The notes: a model not told the origin generated them from the letters alone. A stretch of 64,000 nucleotides of DNA from Chryseobacterium indoltheticum (GCF_003815915.1 NZ_CP033929.1:2108001-2172000); one strand, 5' to 3'. Counted from the stretch's first letter, positions 35,485 to 44,600 are shown. Numbers and translations: made by a program.

Positions 35485-35664
35485 ATGAAAAACTTAATAA
35501 AACTTTCAAGAGAAAATCTTAAAAGCGTACAGGGAGGAATTACTCTTGAATGTGCACAAGGGCAAGCAGCATCTGTAAAGTGCTACAATACAAATGTTGA
35601 ATGCGTAAATGATCCTAATTCAGGCGGTTTTTGCATTCGTTATTGCAATAAGTCTTGCTACTAA
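35485..35664 (+). CDS. Bacteriocin-like precursor peptide 5
   Basis: 59 residues. Leader MKNLIKLSRENLKSVQGG; the core has six cysteines (ECAQG, VKC, VEC, GGFC, YC, SCY) but is unrelated in loop sequence to peptides 4, 6 and 7. It therefore shows a different core inserted behind the same leader and 5' element. Confidence 0.85.
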   Translation: MKNLIKLSRENLKSVQGGITLECAQGQAASVKCYNTNVECVNDPNSGGFCIRYCNKSCY

Positions 35665-35755
35665 TATCTAAAAGTTTTTAATTATTAAAAAATATAAATT
35701 TTATTTAATATAATATTTGTATTTATTAAAAATCTCTAAATTGGGATAAAAATAT

Positions 35756-35789
35756 AGCGGTATCCGAAAAGCTTCAATAGAGTAGGAAA
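35756..35789 (+). promoter_or_regulatory. 34-nt leader element, copy 4
   Basis: Identical to copy 5 over the full 34 nt and its flank to the ATG. It ends 16 nt before peptide 6. Confidence 0.8.
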
Positions 35790-35805
35790 AAACTAAAAAT
35801 ATGTT

Positions 35806-35994
35806 ATGAAAAATTTAAAAAAATTATCAAGAGAAAATCTTAAAAATTTAAAAGGAGGAGGAGGTCCGTATAAACCATGTGATGACATTAGCGATGTAAG
35901 TACTTGTTATCCATCTTATGATCATTGTAGGCTTTATTCAGGTAGTAGCTGTACACCTAGAGGATTTTGTGGTCAAACATTATATTGCATATGA
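35806..35994 (+). CDS. Bacteriocin-like precursor peptide 6
   Basis: 62 residues. The leader is identical to that of peptide 4 through KGGGG. The core keeps the six-cysteine frame (PCDDISDVSTCYPSYDHC onward) with changed loops such as TPRG. Product of tandem duplication. Confidence 0.9.
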   Translation: MKNLKKLSRENLKNLKGGGGPYKPCDDISDVSTCYPSYDHCRLYSGSSCTPRGFCGQTLYCI

Positions 35995-36031
35995 TAGTTA
36001 TTTAAAAAATTCCTAAATTGGGATAAAATAT

Positions 36032-36065
36032 AGCGGTATCCGAAAAGCTTCAATAGAGTAGGAAA
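36032..36065 (+). promoter_or_regulatory. 34-nt leader element, copy 5
   Basis: Same sequence as copy 4. It ends 16 nt before peptide 7 and is preceded by the hairpin variant ATTCC-TAAATT-GGGAT. Confidence 0.8.
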
Positions 36066-36081
36066 AAACTAAAAATATGTT

Positions 36082-36273
36082 ATGAAAAATCTAAAAAAGT
36101 TATCAAGAGAAAATCTTAAAAATTTAAAAGGAGGAGGAAAACCACATTTATGTTTAGATATACGTGATGTAAGCAGTTGTTTTTCTTCTTATGATGAATG
36201 TAGACTTCATTCTGGTAGCGGTTGTTTAAATACTATAGAATTTTGTGAGCAAACATTATATTGCATGTGGTAA
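36082..36273 (+). CDS. Bacteriocin-like precursor peptide 7
   Basis: 63 residues. Leader MKNLKKLSRENLKNLKGGG; core LCLDIRDVSSCFSSYDEC onward with six cysteines in the peptide 4 frame and a C-terminal Trp. Last peptide before the exporter gene, separated from it by a terminator-like hairpin. Confidence 0.9.
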   Translation: MKNLKKLSRENLKNLKGGGKPHLCLDIRDVSSCFSSYDECRLHSGSGCLNTIEFCEQTLYCMW

Positions 36274-36298
36274 TTACATTTGAAAAATATCTTAAATT

Positions 36299-36325
36299 GA
36301 GGCTGTATTTTATACAGTCTTTTTA
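36299..36325 (+). terminator. Terminator-like hairpin before the C39 exporter
   Basis: GGCTGTAT-TTT-ATACAGTC with a following T-run ends about 10 nt before the exporter start codon. It can cut exporter mRNA relative to peptide mRNA, or end the peptide unit altogether. Confidence 0.7.
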
Positions 36326-36335
36326 ATATAAAGCA

Positions 36336-38531
36336 TTGAAAAAAAAATTCCCAAATTACATACAGCCCGACTCTAAAGATTGTGGCCCTACTTGTCTAAG
36401 AATTGTCAGCAAACATTACGGAAAAAGTATTTCCCTGCAACAGATTCGTAACCTTTCAGAAACTACCCGGGAAGGAAGCAGCTTACTTGGTTTAAGTGAT
36501 GCTGCCGAAGATTTGGGCTTCCGTTCTTTAGGAGTGCAGGTCGATTTCAATACATTAGCTGAAGAAGTACCTTTCCCATGCATTGTACACTGGAACAAAA
36601 ATCACTTTGTAGTCGTTTATAAAATAGATAAAAATAATTTGGTATATATTTCAGATCCGAGCTACGGACTGATTACTTATTCCAGAGAAGAATTTATCAA
36701 AAGATGGATTGGTGAAAATGCCAACGAAAACACGGAAGAGGGAATTGCTTTGATTCTGGAAACTACACCAGCATTTTTCCAAACCGAATTTGACGATCAG
36801 GAAAGTAAAGCCAGTTTTTCTTTTTTATCTAAATATCTGTTAAAATATAAATCGCTTATTGTTCAGTTGGCGGTAGGATTATTAGCGGGAAGTTTACTTT
36901 CTCTTATTCTTCCTTTCCTTACTCAGAGTATTGTGGATGTTGGAATTCAGAATCAGGATCTGAATTTTATCTATCTTGTTCTTCTCGCTCAAGTGATGCT
37001 TTTTCTAGGCAGAATGGGAATTGAGGTTATCCGAAGCTGGATTTTACTTCACCTTTCAACAAGAATCAACATTTCAATTATTTCAGATTTCTTTATTAAA
37101 TTAATGAAACTTCCCATCAGTTTCTTTGATACAAGAATGACCGGAGATATTATGCAGAGAATTAATGACCATCACAGAATTGAACAGCTTCTGACCAACT
37201 CTTCTCTGAATACATTGTTCTCATTAGTCAACCTGATTATTTTCAGTATTGTATTGCTGTTTTATGATTACAGATTATTTGTTGTCTATTTAGTTGGAGC
37301 CACCTTATATATTGCATGGATTACTTTTTTTCTCGGAAAAAGAAAAGAATTAGATTATAAAAGATTTTCACAGGTTTCACAGGAACAGAGTAAAGTCATT
37401 GAACTGATCAACGGAATGCAGGAGATAAAAATGCATAACGCTGAAAAACAAAAACGTTGGGATTGGGAATTTTTACAGGTAAAACTTTTTAAATTAAAAA
37501 TAAAATCGCTGTCATTAGAGCAATGGCAATCGGTTGGAGGAAATTTCATCAACCAAATGAAAGATATTTTGGTAAGTTTTCTTTCTGCTAAATTGGTTTT
37601 GGAAGGGAATCTTACTTTAGGGATGATGCTTTCTGTACAATACATTATCGGACAGTTGAATAGTCCCCTATTGCAATTGATTGATTTTGTAAAACAAACT
37701 CAGGATGCCAAAATTTCTTTAGAAAGACTACGCGAAATTCATGATAAAGAAGATGAGGAAAGCAAAGACGATCAATATGCTACAGAAATTCCGGATAAAG
37801 ATATAGAAATCAATAATATGTCTTTCAGATACATCGGTGCGGATGTTCCTGTTTTTGAAAATTTAAACTTAAATATTCCACACCAAAAAACAACGGCAAT
37901 CGTTGGAGCCAGCGGAAGTGGGAAAACGACATTGTTGAAATTATTAATGAAGTTTTATGAACCTAACGAAGGTGAAATCAAAATAGGGAATACCCAAATG
38001 AAAAACATCTCACCAAGATTCTGGAGAGATCAGTGTGGTGTGGTGATGCAGGAAGGATATGTTTTTAATGACACAATTGCTAATAATATTGCAGTCGGAG
38101 AAGATTATGTAGACAAATCAAAACTAAGAAAAGCTGTAGAAATTGCCAATATTAAAGAGTTTATCGAAGATCTACCTTTAAGCTACAACACAAAAATAGG
38201 AAATGAAGGAGTCGGTGTAAGTGGTGGTCAAAAGCAAAGACTTTTCATTGCAAGAGCGGTTTACAAATCTCCGGAATATATTTTCTTTGATGAAGCAACA
38301 AGTGCTTTAGATGCCAATAATGAAAAGGTAATTATGGAAAATCTAGAACAGTTCTTTAAAGGAAAAACAGCGATTGTCATTGCTCACAGATTATCAACCG
38401 TAAAACATGCCGATAAAATTATTGTTCTCGATAAAGGCAAAGTTGTAGAAGAAGGAAACCATGTGGAATTGGTAGCTTTAAAAGGAGAATATTACAGACT
38501 CGTTAAAAATCAACTGGAATTAGGTAATTAA
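36336..38531 (+). CDS. C39 peptidase-containing ABC exporter (PCAT)
   Basis: 731 residues from a TTG start (no in-frame ATG lies upstream). The C39 protease domain has oxyanion Gln10, catalytic Cys16 (SKDCGPTC), His90 and Asp107. A six-helix membrane domain spans about 165-450. The ATPase has Walker A GASGSGKTT near 523, signature GVSGGQKQR near 627, Walker B IFFDEATSALD and the H-loop AHRLS. Such transporters cut leaders after a double glycine and export the core. All neighbouring peptides have matching leaders. The HlyD adaptor is at 39763. Confidence 0.95.
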   Translation: MKKKFPNYIQPDSKDCGPTCLRIVSKHYGKSISLQQIRNLSETTREGSSLLGLSDAAEDLGFRSLGVQVDFNTLAEEVPFPCIVHWNKNHFVVVYKIDKNNLVYISDPSYGLITYSREEFIKRWIGENANENTEEGIALILETTPAFFQTEFDDQESKASFSFLSKYLLKYKSLIVQLAVGLLAGSLLSLILPFLTQSIVDVGIQNQDLNFIYLVLLAQVMLFLGRMGIEVIRSWILLHLSTRINISIISDFFIKLMKLPISFFDTRMTGDIMQRINDHHRIEQLLTNSSLNTLFSLVNLIIFSIVLLFYDYRLFVVYLVGATLYIAWITFFLGKRKELDYKRFSQVSQEQSKVIELINGMQEIKMHNAEKQKRWDWEFLQVKLFKLKIKSLSLEQWQSVGGNFINQMKDILVSFLSAKLVLEGNLTLGMMLSVQYIIGQLNSPLLQLIDFVKQTQDAKISLERLREIHDKEDEESKDDQYATEIPDKDIEINNMSFRYIGADVPVFENLNLNIPHQKTTAIVGASGSGKTTLLKLLMKFYEPNEGEIKIGNTQMKNISPRFWRDQCGVVMQEGYVFNDTIANNIAVGEDYVDKSKLRKAVEIANIKEFIEDLPLSYNTKIGNEGVGVSGGQKQRLFIARAVYKSPEYIFFDEATSALDANNEKVIMENLEQFFKGKTAIVIAHRLSTVKHADKIIVLDKGKVVEEGNHVELVALKGEYYRLVKNQLELGN

Positions 38532-38534
38532 ATA

Positions 38535-38569
38535 TAAAAAATAATTCATCTATGTCGGAATTATTTTTT
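38535..38569 (+). terminator. Terminator after the C39 exporter
   Basis: AATAATTC-N10-GAATTATT followed by T-run. A TATATTTA near-match to the -7 box begins at its end and may serve leader element 6. Confidence 0.75.
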
Positions 38570-38588
38570 ATATTTAAGTCTTAATAAA

Positions 38589-38622
38589 AGCGTTATCCGA
38601 AAAGCTATAAGAGAGTAGGAAA
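38589..38622 (+). promoter_or_regulatory. 34-nt leader element, copy 6
   Basis: AGCGTTATCCGAAAAGCT then ATAAGAGAGTAGGAAA. It ends 21 nt before peptide 8 and lies 12 nt after the -7-like box TATATTTA (38569-38576). Confidence 0.8.
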
Positions 38623-38643
38623 AATCAAAAATATTTTACCAAT

Positions 38644-38856
38644 ATGAAAAATTTTAAAAAAATCTCAAGAAAAGAATTGAAAGACATCAAAGGAGGAGGA
38701 CGTGCTGATGATTGCTTTGCTCACTTTGTTCCTGGTGATCAGATACCAGAAGATGGGGGGTATAATTGTCCTTGCAAATTAGTGTGGTGCCCGCAAAGAG
38801 GATCATGCATACATCAAAATATGTATGACCCACAAGATTGTCAGACTGGTCTCTAA
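38644..38856 (+). CDS. Bacteriocin-like precursor peptide 8
   Basis: 70 residues. Leader MKNFKKISRKELKDIKGGG; core with six cysteines (DDC, NCPC, VWC, GSC, QDC), acidic and unrelated to the other cores. First peptide after the exporter gene. Confidence 0.88.
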   Translation: MKNFKKISRKELKDIKGGGRADDCFAHFVPGDQIPEDGGYNCPCKLVWCPQRGSCIHQNMYDPQDCQTGL

Positions 38857-38875
38857 TGAGATGGAATTTATTAAA

Positions 38876-38909
38876 AGCGTTACCCGAAAAGCTATAAAAG
38901 AGTAGGGAA
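38876..38909 (+). promoter_or_regulatory. 34-nt leader element, copy 7
   Basis: AGCGTTACCCGAAAAGCT then ATAAAAGAGTAGGGAA. Here TCC has become CCC and the matching downstream GGA has become GGG, a compensatory pair. It ends 21 nt before peptide 9. Confidence 0.8.
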
Positions 38910-38930
38910 ATCAAAATCAAACTATTTATC

Positions 38931-39134
38931 ATGAAAAATTTAAAAAAACTGAAAAGAAGCGATTTAGGTAAAATTTTAGGTGCTGGTCACGGTGAGCCAA
39001 TTCCAGTTGATGATTGTGGCGGTCAGCCAAATGGAATTCCAAGTAGCGGATCGTGTCCTGCAGGTTACATTTACTGTTCATTGCCTAGCTGCTGTTTTAA
39101 ATCTAATAGACCTTACGCTTGTATTGATTATTAA
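38931..39134 (+). CDS. Bacteriocin-like precursor peptide 9
   Basis: 67 residues. Leader MKNLKKLKRSDLGKILGAG, with Gly-Ala in place of Gly-Gly at the expected cleavage point, a variant known for C39 substrates. The core has six cysteines (DDC, GSC, IYC, SCC, YAC) with the motif CPAGYIYCSLPSCCFK shared with peptide 11. Confidence 0.85.
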   Translation: MKNLKKLKRSDLGKILGAGHGEPIPVDDCGGQPNGIPSSGSCPAGYIYCSLPSCCFKSNRPYACIDY

Positions 39135-39231
39135 TTCCAAACAAATATTATAAGTTAAATCCTCTTAATGATAGGAGGACTTCTTAGAGACTTACTAAAA
39201 TACTTAAAACAAGGATTAATTAAACTTTTAA

Positions 39232-39265
39232 AAAATAATCTTAAAACCTGTAAGAGAGTAAGAAA
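39232..39265 (+). promoter_or_regulatory. Degenerate leader element, copy 8
   Basis: Only the 3' half (TGTAAGAGAGTAAGAAAA) is clear. The 5' half and the GGA are lost. It still ends 21 nt before a peptide start, as do copies 6 and 7. Confidence 0.5.
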
Positions 39266-39286
39266 ACCAAAATAACTGTATATATT

Positions 39287-39457
39287 ATGAAAAATTTAAA
39301 AAAACTTTCAAAAAAGAATTTAAAAGAGATCCATGGTGGAGGTTATGGGGAAAATGATTGGGGTGTCTGTCGTGTTAATGGAGCATGGGTACCCACAAAG
39401 TGTTTAGATCGTTGTCCAAATGGCACAGATCCAATATGTTTAGCTCCAGAGGTATAA
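39287..39457 (+). CDS. Bacteriocin-like precursor peptide 10
   Basis: 56 residues. Leader MKNLKKLSKKNLKEIHGGG; core with four cysteines (GVC, TKC, DRC, PIC). It is preceded only by the degenerate element. Peptide 11 starts 16 nt after its stop. Confidence 0.85.
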   Translation: MKNLKKLSKKNLKEIHGGGYGENDWGVCRVNGAWVPTKCLDRCPNGTDPICLAPEV

Positions 39458-39473
39458 TTAAAACAAATTTATT

Positions 39474-39677
39474 ATGAAAAATTTAAAAAAAATTAATAGA
39501 AATGATTTAAGTAAAATTTTAGGTTCTGATAAAGAGCTACCCCCAATTGATCAATGCAGTGGTCAATATCCATATGCGACTCCTCCAAGTGGGGGAACAT
39601 GTCCTTCAGGTTATATTTATTGCTCATTCCCTAACTGTTGTTTTAAAATGGGACAAATAGTAGTTTGTTATGATTAA
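39474..39677 (+). CDS. Bacteriocin-like precursor peptide 11
   Basis: 67 residues. Leader MKNLKKINRNDLSKILGSD, with Gly-Ser at the cleavage point. The core is a paralogue of peptide 9 (CPSGYIYCSFPNCCFK) with six cysteines. Co-transcribed with peptide 10. A strong terminator hairpin lies between it and the HlyD gene. Confidence 0.85.
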   Translation: MKNLKKINRNDLSKILGSDKELPPIDQCSGQYPYATPPSGGTCPSGYIYCSFPNCCFKMGQIVVCYD

Positions 39678-39729
39678 TGATAGAATTTTTGAATGCAATT
39701 ATAAATTATTATATACATCAATATGATTA

Positions 39730-39758
39730 CTAAATCCTCAATTGAGGATTTAGTTTTT
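39730..39758 (+). terminator. Terminator directly before the HlyD gene
   Basis: CTAAATCCTC-AATT-GAGGATTTAG, a perfect 10-bp stem followed by five T, ends 5 nt before the HlyD ATG at 39763. This repeats the arrangement in front of the C39 exporter. Confidence 0.85.
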
Positions 39759-39762
39759 AATT

Positions 39763-41058
39763 ATGAAAGACACTTTAGACAACATAGAACTGCGCTCAGA
39801 AAGCGTTCAGGATATACTTACAGAGCCGCCACATTGGATGTTCCGATGGGGAAATACCATTATATTACTTATACTATTACTCATTCTTGCGATGAGTTAC
39901 ATCATCAAATATCCGGAATTTGTTCCGGCTCCGATTATTGTGACTTCACAAAATCCACCGGAGAAAATTGAAGCAAGAAGCAGCTCAAAAATTGAGAAAA
40001 TATTCATTAAAGATCATCAAAAAGTAAAAAAAGGTGATGTAATGATGGTTTTGCAGTCTACAGCAAATTATCAGGATGTTTTAAAACTAAAAAAACTGGT
40101 AGACTCTATTGCTTCGGATCAACTGCTTTCTTTTCCTGTGAAAGAGGCTTCTCATTTTAAATTAGGCGAACTTCAGAGTGATTACAACAGTTTTGCGAAA
40201 GCTTTTCAGGATGAGAATTTATTTACCCGTTTACAGCCTTATGCCCCAGAAAATATTGCTACGAATCTGAGTATTTCAGAATCCAGAGGCCGAATTGCTA
40301 ATTTAAAGCAGCAAAAAAATCTGGAAGCAGCAAAGGCCGAGCTTTCCCGTAAAAGCTATCAAAGATCTCAGGAATTATTTAATCAAGGCGTGATTGCAGC
40401 GGTAGAACTCGAAACTGAAAAAATAAAATATCTGCAGGCTCAGCAAAACTTAGAAAATTTAAATATTTCTCTTTCTCAATTACAGGAAAGTATTTCTAAT
40501 TTCAATAAAACAAAAAGCGGAACCGCAATCAACACAGAAAAAGATAAAATTACTTATTCGTCGCAAACTCTTCAACTATTCGAACAGTTGCGAAAATCTT
40601 TAAAACAATGGGAACAGAGTTATCTTATTGTTTCTTCTACCAATGGAATGGCGAGTTTTCAGCAGTTTTATGGCGAAAACCAATTTGTAAAAGCTGGCGA
40701 TCCTATAGTGTCTATTTTACCGGATAATACTGAACAATTGGTGGGTAGAATGTCTGTACCAACAGCAAATTCGGGGAAAATTATTCCCGGAGAAAAGGTG
40801 TTGATTAAATTAGATAATTATCGCTTTCAGGAATACGGAATTATCGAAGGGAAAGTACAGAATATCTCATTAATTCCGGATGATAAAGGAAATTATTACG
40901 TAGATGTTGTGCTGCCAAAAGGTTTAAAAACATCATACAATAAAACCCTTAAATTCGACAAAGAGCTTAGAGGAAATGCCGAGATTGTTACACAGGATTT
41001 AAGATTAATTGAAAGATTCTTCTACCAGATTAGAAAATTATTGGGGTATCAATCATAA
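39763..41058 (+). CDS. HlyD-type membrane fusion protein
   Basis: 431 residues. A single membrane helix (about 31-47) is followed by a periplasmic biotinyl-lipoyl-like half-motif (IEARSSSKIEKIFIKDHQKVKKGDVMMVL). A long coiled hairpin (about 185-275) and the returning barrel domain (GDPIVSILPDNTEQLVGRMSV, EKVLIKLDNYRFQEYG) follow. It links the C39 ABC exporter to an outer-membrane channel. No TolC gene belonging to this system is in the cluster. Confidence 0.9.
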   Translation: MKDTLDNIELRSESVQDILTEPPHWMFRWGNTIILLILLLILAMSYIIKYPEFVPAPIIVTSQNPPEKIEARSSSKIEKIFIKDHQKVKKGDVMMVLQSTANYQDVLKLKKLVDSIASDQLLSFPVKEASHFKLGELQSDYNSFAKAFQDENLFTRLQPYAPENIATNLSISESRGRIANLKQQKNLEAAKAELSRKSYQRSQELFNQGVIAAVELETEKIKYLQAQQNLENLNISLSQLQESISNFNKTKSGTAINTEKDKITYSSQTLQLFEQLRKSLKQWEQSYLIVSSTNGMASFQQFYGENQFVKAGDPIVSILPDNTEQLVGRMSVPTANSGKIIPGEKVLIKLDNYRFQEYGIIEGKVQNISLIPDDKGNYYVDVVLPKGLKTSYNKTLKFDKELRGNAEIVTQDLRLIERFFYQIRKLLGYQS

Positions 41059-41078
41059 AAACAAATATTATCATACTA

Positions 41079-41107
41079 CTCTAATGTATTTTTATTAGAG
41101 CTTTTAA
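41079..41107 (+). terminator. Terminator after the HlyD gene
   Basis: CTCTAAT (41079-41085) pairs with ATTAGAG (41094-41100), followed by a T-rich tail. Confidence 0.65.
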
Positions 41108-41163
41108 ATAACTGAACTACAATAAAGTTTAGTTTATATAAACCATTTTTCTATTTTTGTTAA

Positions 41164-41490
41164 GTGAAACTTTTAAGACTTATATTGACAATTTATTTCA
41201 TTGCACTGCTGATTATGCCGTGCAGTGATGTCAAGGCTGAATCTGTAAAAGATAATCATACCCAAATTTCACTCAATACTGAGGATTCTCATTCTCATAA
41301 TATAGATGATGGCTGTTCTCCTTTCTGCTTTTGCAGCTGTTGCCAGATTACGGTAACATCATTTAAAATGGAACCTTTTTTAGAAGTTCCTTTACAGGTA
41401 AAAGCCTATTTTTCAAAGAAAATTCTTTTCCATAGAAACAATATTGCCTATCAGGTTTACGACCATATTTGGCAACCTCCCAAAATTTAA
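41164..41490 (+). CDS. DUF6660-like small exported protein
   Basis: 108 residues from a GTG start. A membrane/signal segment (LILTIYFIALLIMPC) is followed by a histidine-rich piece (TEDSHSHNIDDG) and the cysteine cluster CSPFCFCSCCQI, which suggest metal binding. Proteins of this type commonly precede CzcA/CusA genes in Bacteroidota, as here. A -7-like box TATTTTTG ends only 4 nt before the GTG, so the mRNA could be leaderless or the start may differ. Confidence 0.7.
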   Translation: MKLLRLILTIYFIALLIMPCSDVKAESVKDNHTQISLNTEDSHSHNIDDGCSPFCFCSCCQITVTSFKMEPFLEVPLQVKAYFSKKILFHRNNIAYQVYDHIWQPPKI

Positions 41491-41648
41491 TTTTTAGTGA
41501 TCAGATGAAAGAATTTTTTCATCAAAACCTTTAGGAAAACTTTGCAATATGATTGCATAGTGTTCTTAGTCATCTTTGTATCTCAAAAATGCATCAATTA
41601 TTTAATGCATAATGAGATTGCAGATCAATAAAAATTAAATAAAATTCT

Positions 41649-44600
41649 ATGTTAGATAAAATCATAAAATTTAGCATCAAAAACAAGATAGTCGTTGGGA
41701 TAATGACTTTATTGTGGATAATTTGGGGAGTTTGGAGCGCGACCAGATTACCCGTCGATGCTGTACCCGATATTACCAATAATCAGGTACAAATTATCAC
41801 GGTTTGTCCTACGCTTGCTGGTCAGGAAGTAGAACAGCTGGTTACTTTTCCCATTGAGCAAAGCATCGCCAATATTCCGGATATTGAGGAAACGAGAAGT
41901 ATTTCCCGATTTGGATTATCGGTAATTACCGTTGTTTTTAAAGACGATGTTAATATATATTTTGCACGTCAGCTTATCAGCGAAAAACTAAAAGAAGCTG
42001 CAGAGGAAATCCCAAAAGGAATCGGAACTCCTGAATTAGCGCCCGTAAGTACAGGTTTGGGCGAGGTTTATCAATATATTCTGCATCCGAAAAAAGGAAG
42101 CGAAAACAAATACACTTCCCAGGAACTGCGAACAATGCAGGATTGGATTGTGAGAAGACAATTAAATGGTACACCGGGAATAGCGGAAGTCAATAGTTTT
42201 GGTGGTGAGTTGAAACAATACGAAGTTGCTATTGACCCTAACCGACTGAAAGCAATGGGTGTAAGTGTGACTGATATTTTCACGTCATTAGAGAAAAACA
42301 ATCAGAATACTGGAGGAGCTTATATCGATAAAAAACCAAATGCTTACTTCATCCGTGGCATTGGCGTTGTCGCTTCTCTGGAAGATATAAAAAACATTGC
42401 CGTAAAGAACAACACAGCTAGTGTTCCGATTTTTATAAAAGATGTTGCCGACGTAAGATTAGGAAGTGCGGTACGTTATGGAGCAATGACGTTCAATGGT
42501 AAAGTAGATGCTGTAGGCGGTATTGTAATGATGCTGAAAGGAGCCAACAGTAATGAAGTGGTGAATTTGGTGAAAGAAAAAATCCCGACAATTCAAAAAT
42601 CTTTACCCAAAGATGTTGTTATAGAACCGTTTTTAGACCGAACAGATTTGGTGGGAAGAGCCATCAATACCGTTGAGAAAAACTTAATTGAAGGCGCATT
42701 GATTGTAATTTTTGTTCTGGTATTATTTCTTGGGAATTTCAGAGCAGGATTAATCGTTGCATCCGCAATTCCATTAGCATTGCTTTTTGCGTTGGGAATG
42801 ATGAATGTTTTTGGCGTAAGTGCAAATTTGATGAGCCTTGGAGCAATCGACTTTGGACTGATTGTAGACGGTGCAGTTATTATTGTGGAAGCGACGCTTC
42901 ATCATTTAGGACTCAGAAAATCGACTCAGAAACTTACGCAGACTGAAATGGATGAAGAAGTTTTTCTTTCCGCTTCAAAAATCAGAAACAGCGCAGCATT
43001 TGGTGAAATCATTATTCTTATCGTTTATATTCCTATCCTGACTTTGGTTGGAGTAGAAGGTAAAATGTTCACACCAATGGCAAAAACAGTAGGTTTTGCA
43101 ATCTTAGGAGCTTTGATTTTATCACTGACTTACATTCCGATGATGAGTGCCTTATTTTTATCTAAAAAGCCTTCCACAAAAGAAAATTTTTCAGATAAAA
43201 TGATGCGCAGGCTGCAGAATATTTACCAGCCGCTATTACAGAAAGCACTGCGTTTAAAATACATTTTAGTTTCGGCTACCGTTGCATTATTTGCAGTTAG
43301 TATTTTTGTATTCAGCAGAATGGGAGGTGAGTTCATTCCGCAATTGCAGGAAGGAGATTTTGCATTTCACTGTATTTTACCGCAAGGAAGTTCGCTTACC
43401 CAAAGTGTAGAAACGTCGATGCAGGCATCAAGAATCATTAAGCAATTTGATGAAGTGAAAATGGTTGTAGGAAAAACAGGTTCAGCCGAAGTTCCTACCG
43501 ACCCGATGCCACCGGAAGCAACGGATATGATTATTGTTTTAAAACCACAAAAAGAATGGAAAACAAAAAAATCCTACGATGAATTAGCTGATGAAATCTC
43601 TGAAAAACTGGAAAATATCCCCGGTGTTTTCTTTGAGAAAAATCAACCGATACAGATGCGTTTCAATGAACTGATGACTGGAATTCGCCAGGATGTTGCC
43701 GTGAAAATTTTTGGTGAAAACCTGGATTCTCTTGCGATTTATGCAGAAAAGGTGAATGATGTGATTCAAACTATTGAAGGGGTAACTAAACCTCAAATTG
43801 AACGGGTTAGCGGACTTCCGCAAATCAACGTAGAATACGACAGAACAAGAATGGCGAACTACGGATTGAATATTGAAGATGTGAATAATACGCTCAGTAC
43901 GGCTTTTGCGGGTAAAAGCGCAGGTTTGGTTTTTGAGAACGAAAGACGTTTTGATTTGGTCGTACGATTAGACAGCATTCACAGAACCAATATTGATGAC
44001 GTAAATAACCTGATGATATCTACAAGTTCAGGAAATCAGATTCCACTTTCACAGGTTGCCAATATCAGCTACAAACTCGGTCCTGCACAGATAAGCCGTG
44101 AAGAAGGAAAACGAAGAATTGTGATCGGTTTTAATGTAAAAGACCGTGATGTGGAAAGTGTGGTGAATGATATTCAGAAAAAATTAGACAATAAGATAAA
44201 ACTTCCTTCGGGTTATTATTTCACGTATGGTGGGCAATTCGAGAATTTGCAGGCAGCAAGCAAACGTTTGATGATTGCTGTTCCGGTTTCTCTTTTGTTA
44301 ATTTTTATGCTGCTATATTTTACATTTAAATCTTTCAAGCAAGCCGCATTAATTTTTACAGCCATTCCTATGAGTGCAATTGGTGGTGTTTTCGCATTAA
44401 TTATTCGGGATATGCCATTCAGTATTAGTGCAGGGATTGGTTTTATCGCTTTGTTTGGGGTTGCGGTTTTAAACGGAATTGTTTTGATTGGAACATTCAA
44501 TCAATTGGAAAAAGATGGTGAAACCGATATTCTGAAACGTGTTTTTGAAGGAACTAAAACAAGGCTTCGTCCGGTTTTGATGACTGCAGCGGTCGCATCG

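Noticed and set aside
34066-39265. Evenly repeated short sequence resembling a CRISPR array
   Set aside because: The 34-nt copies are 260 nt to 2.5 kb apart, each precedes a peptide start codon, and no cas genes are present.
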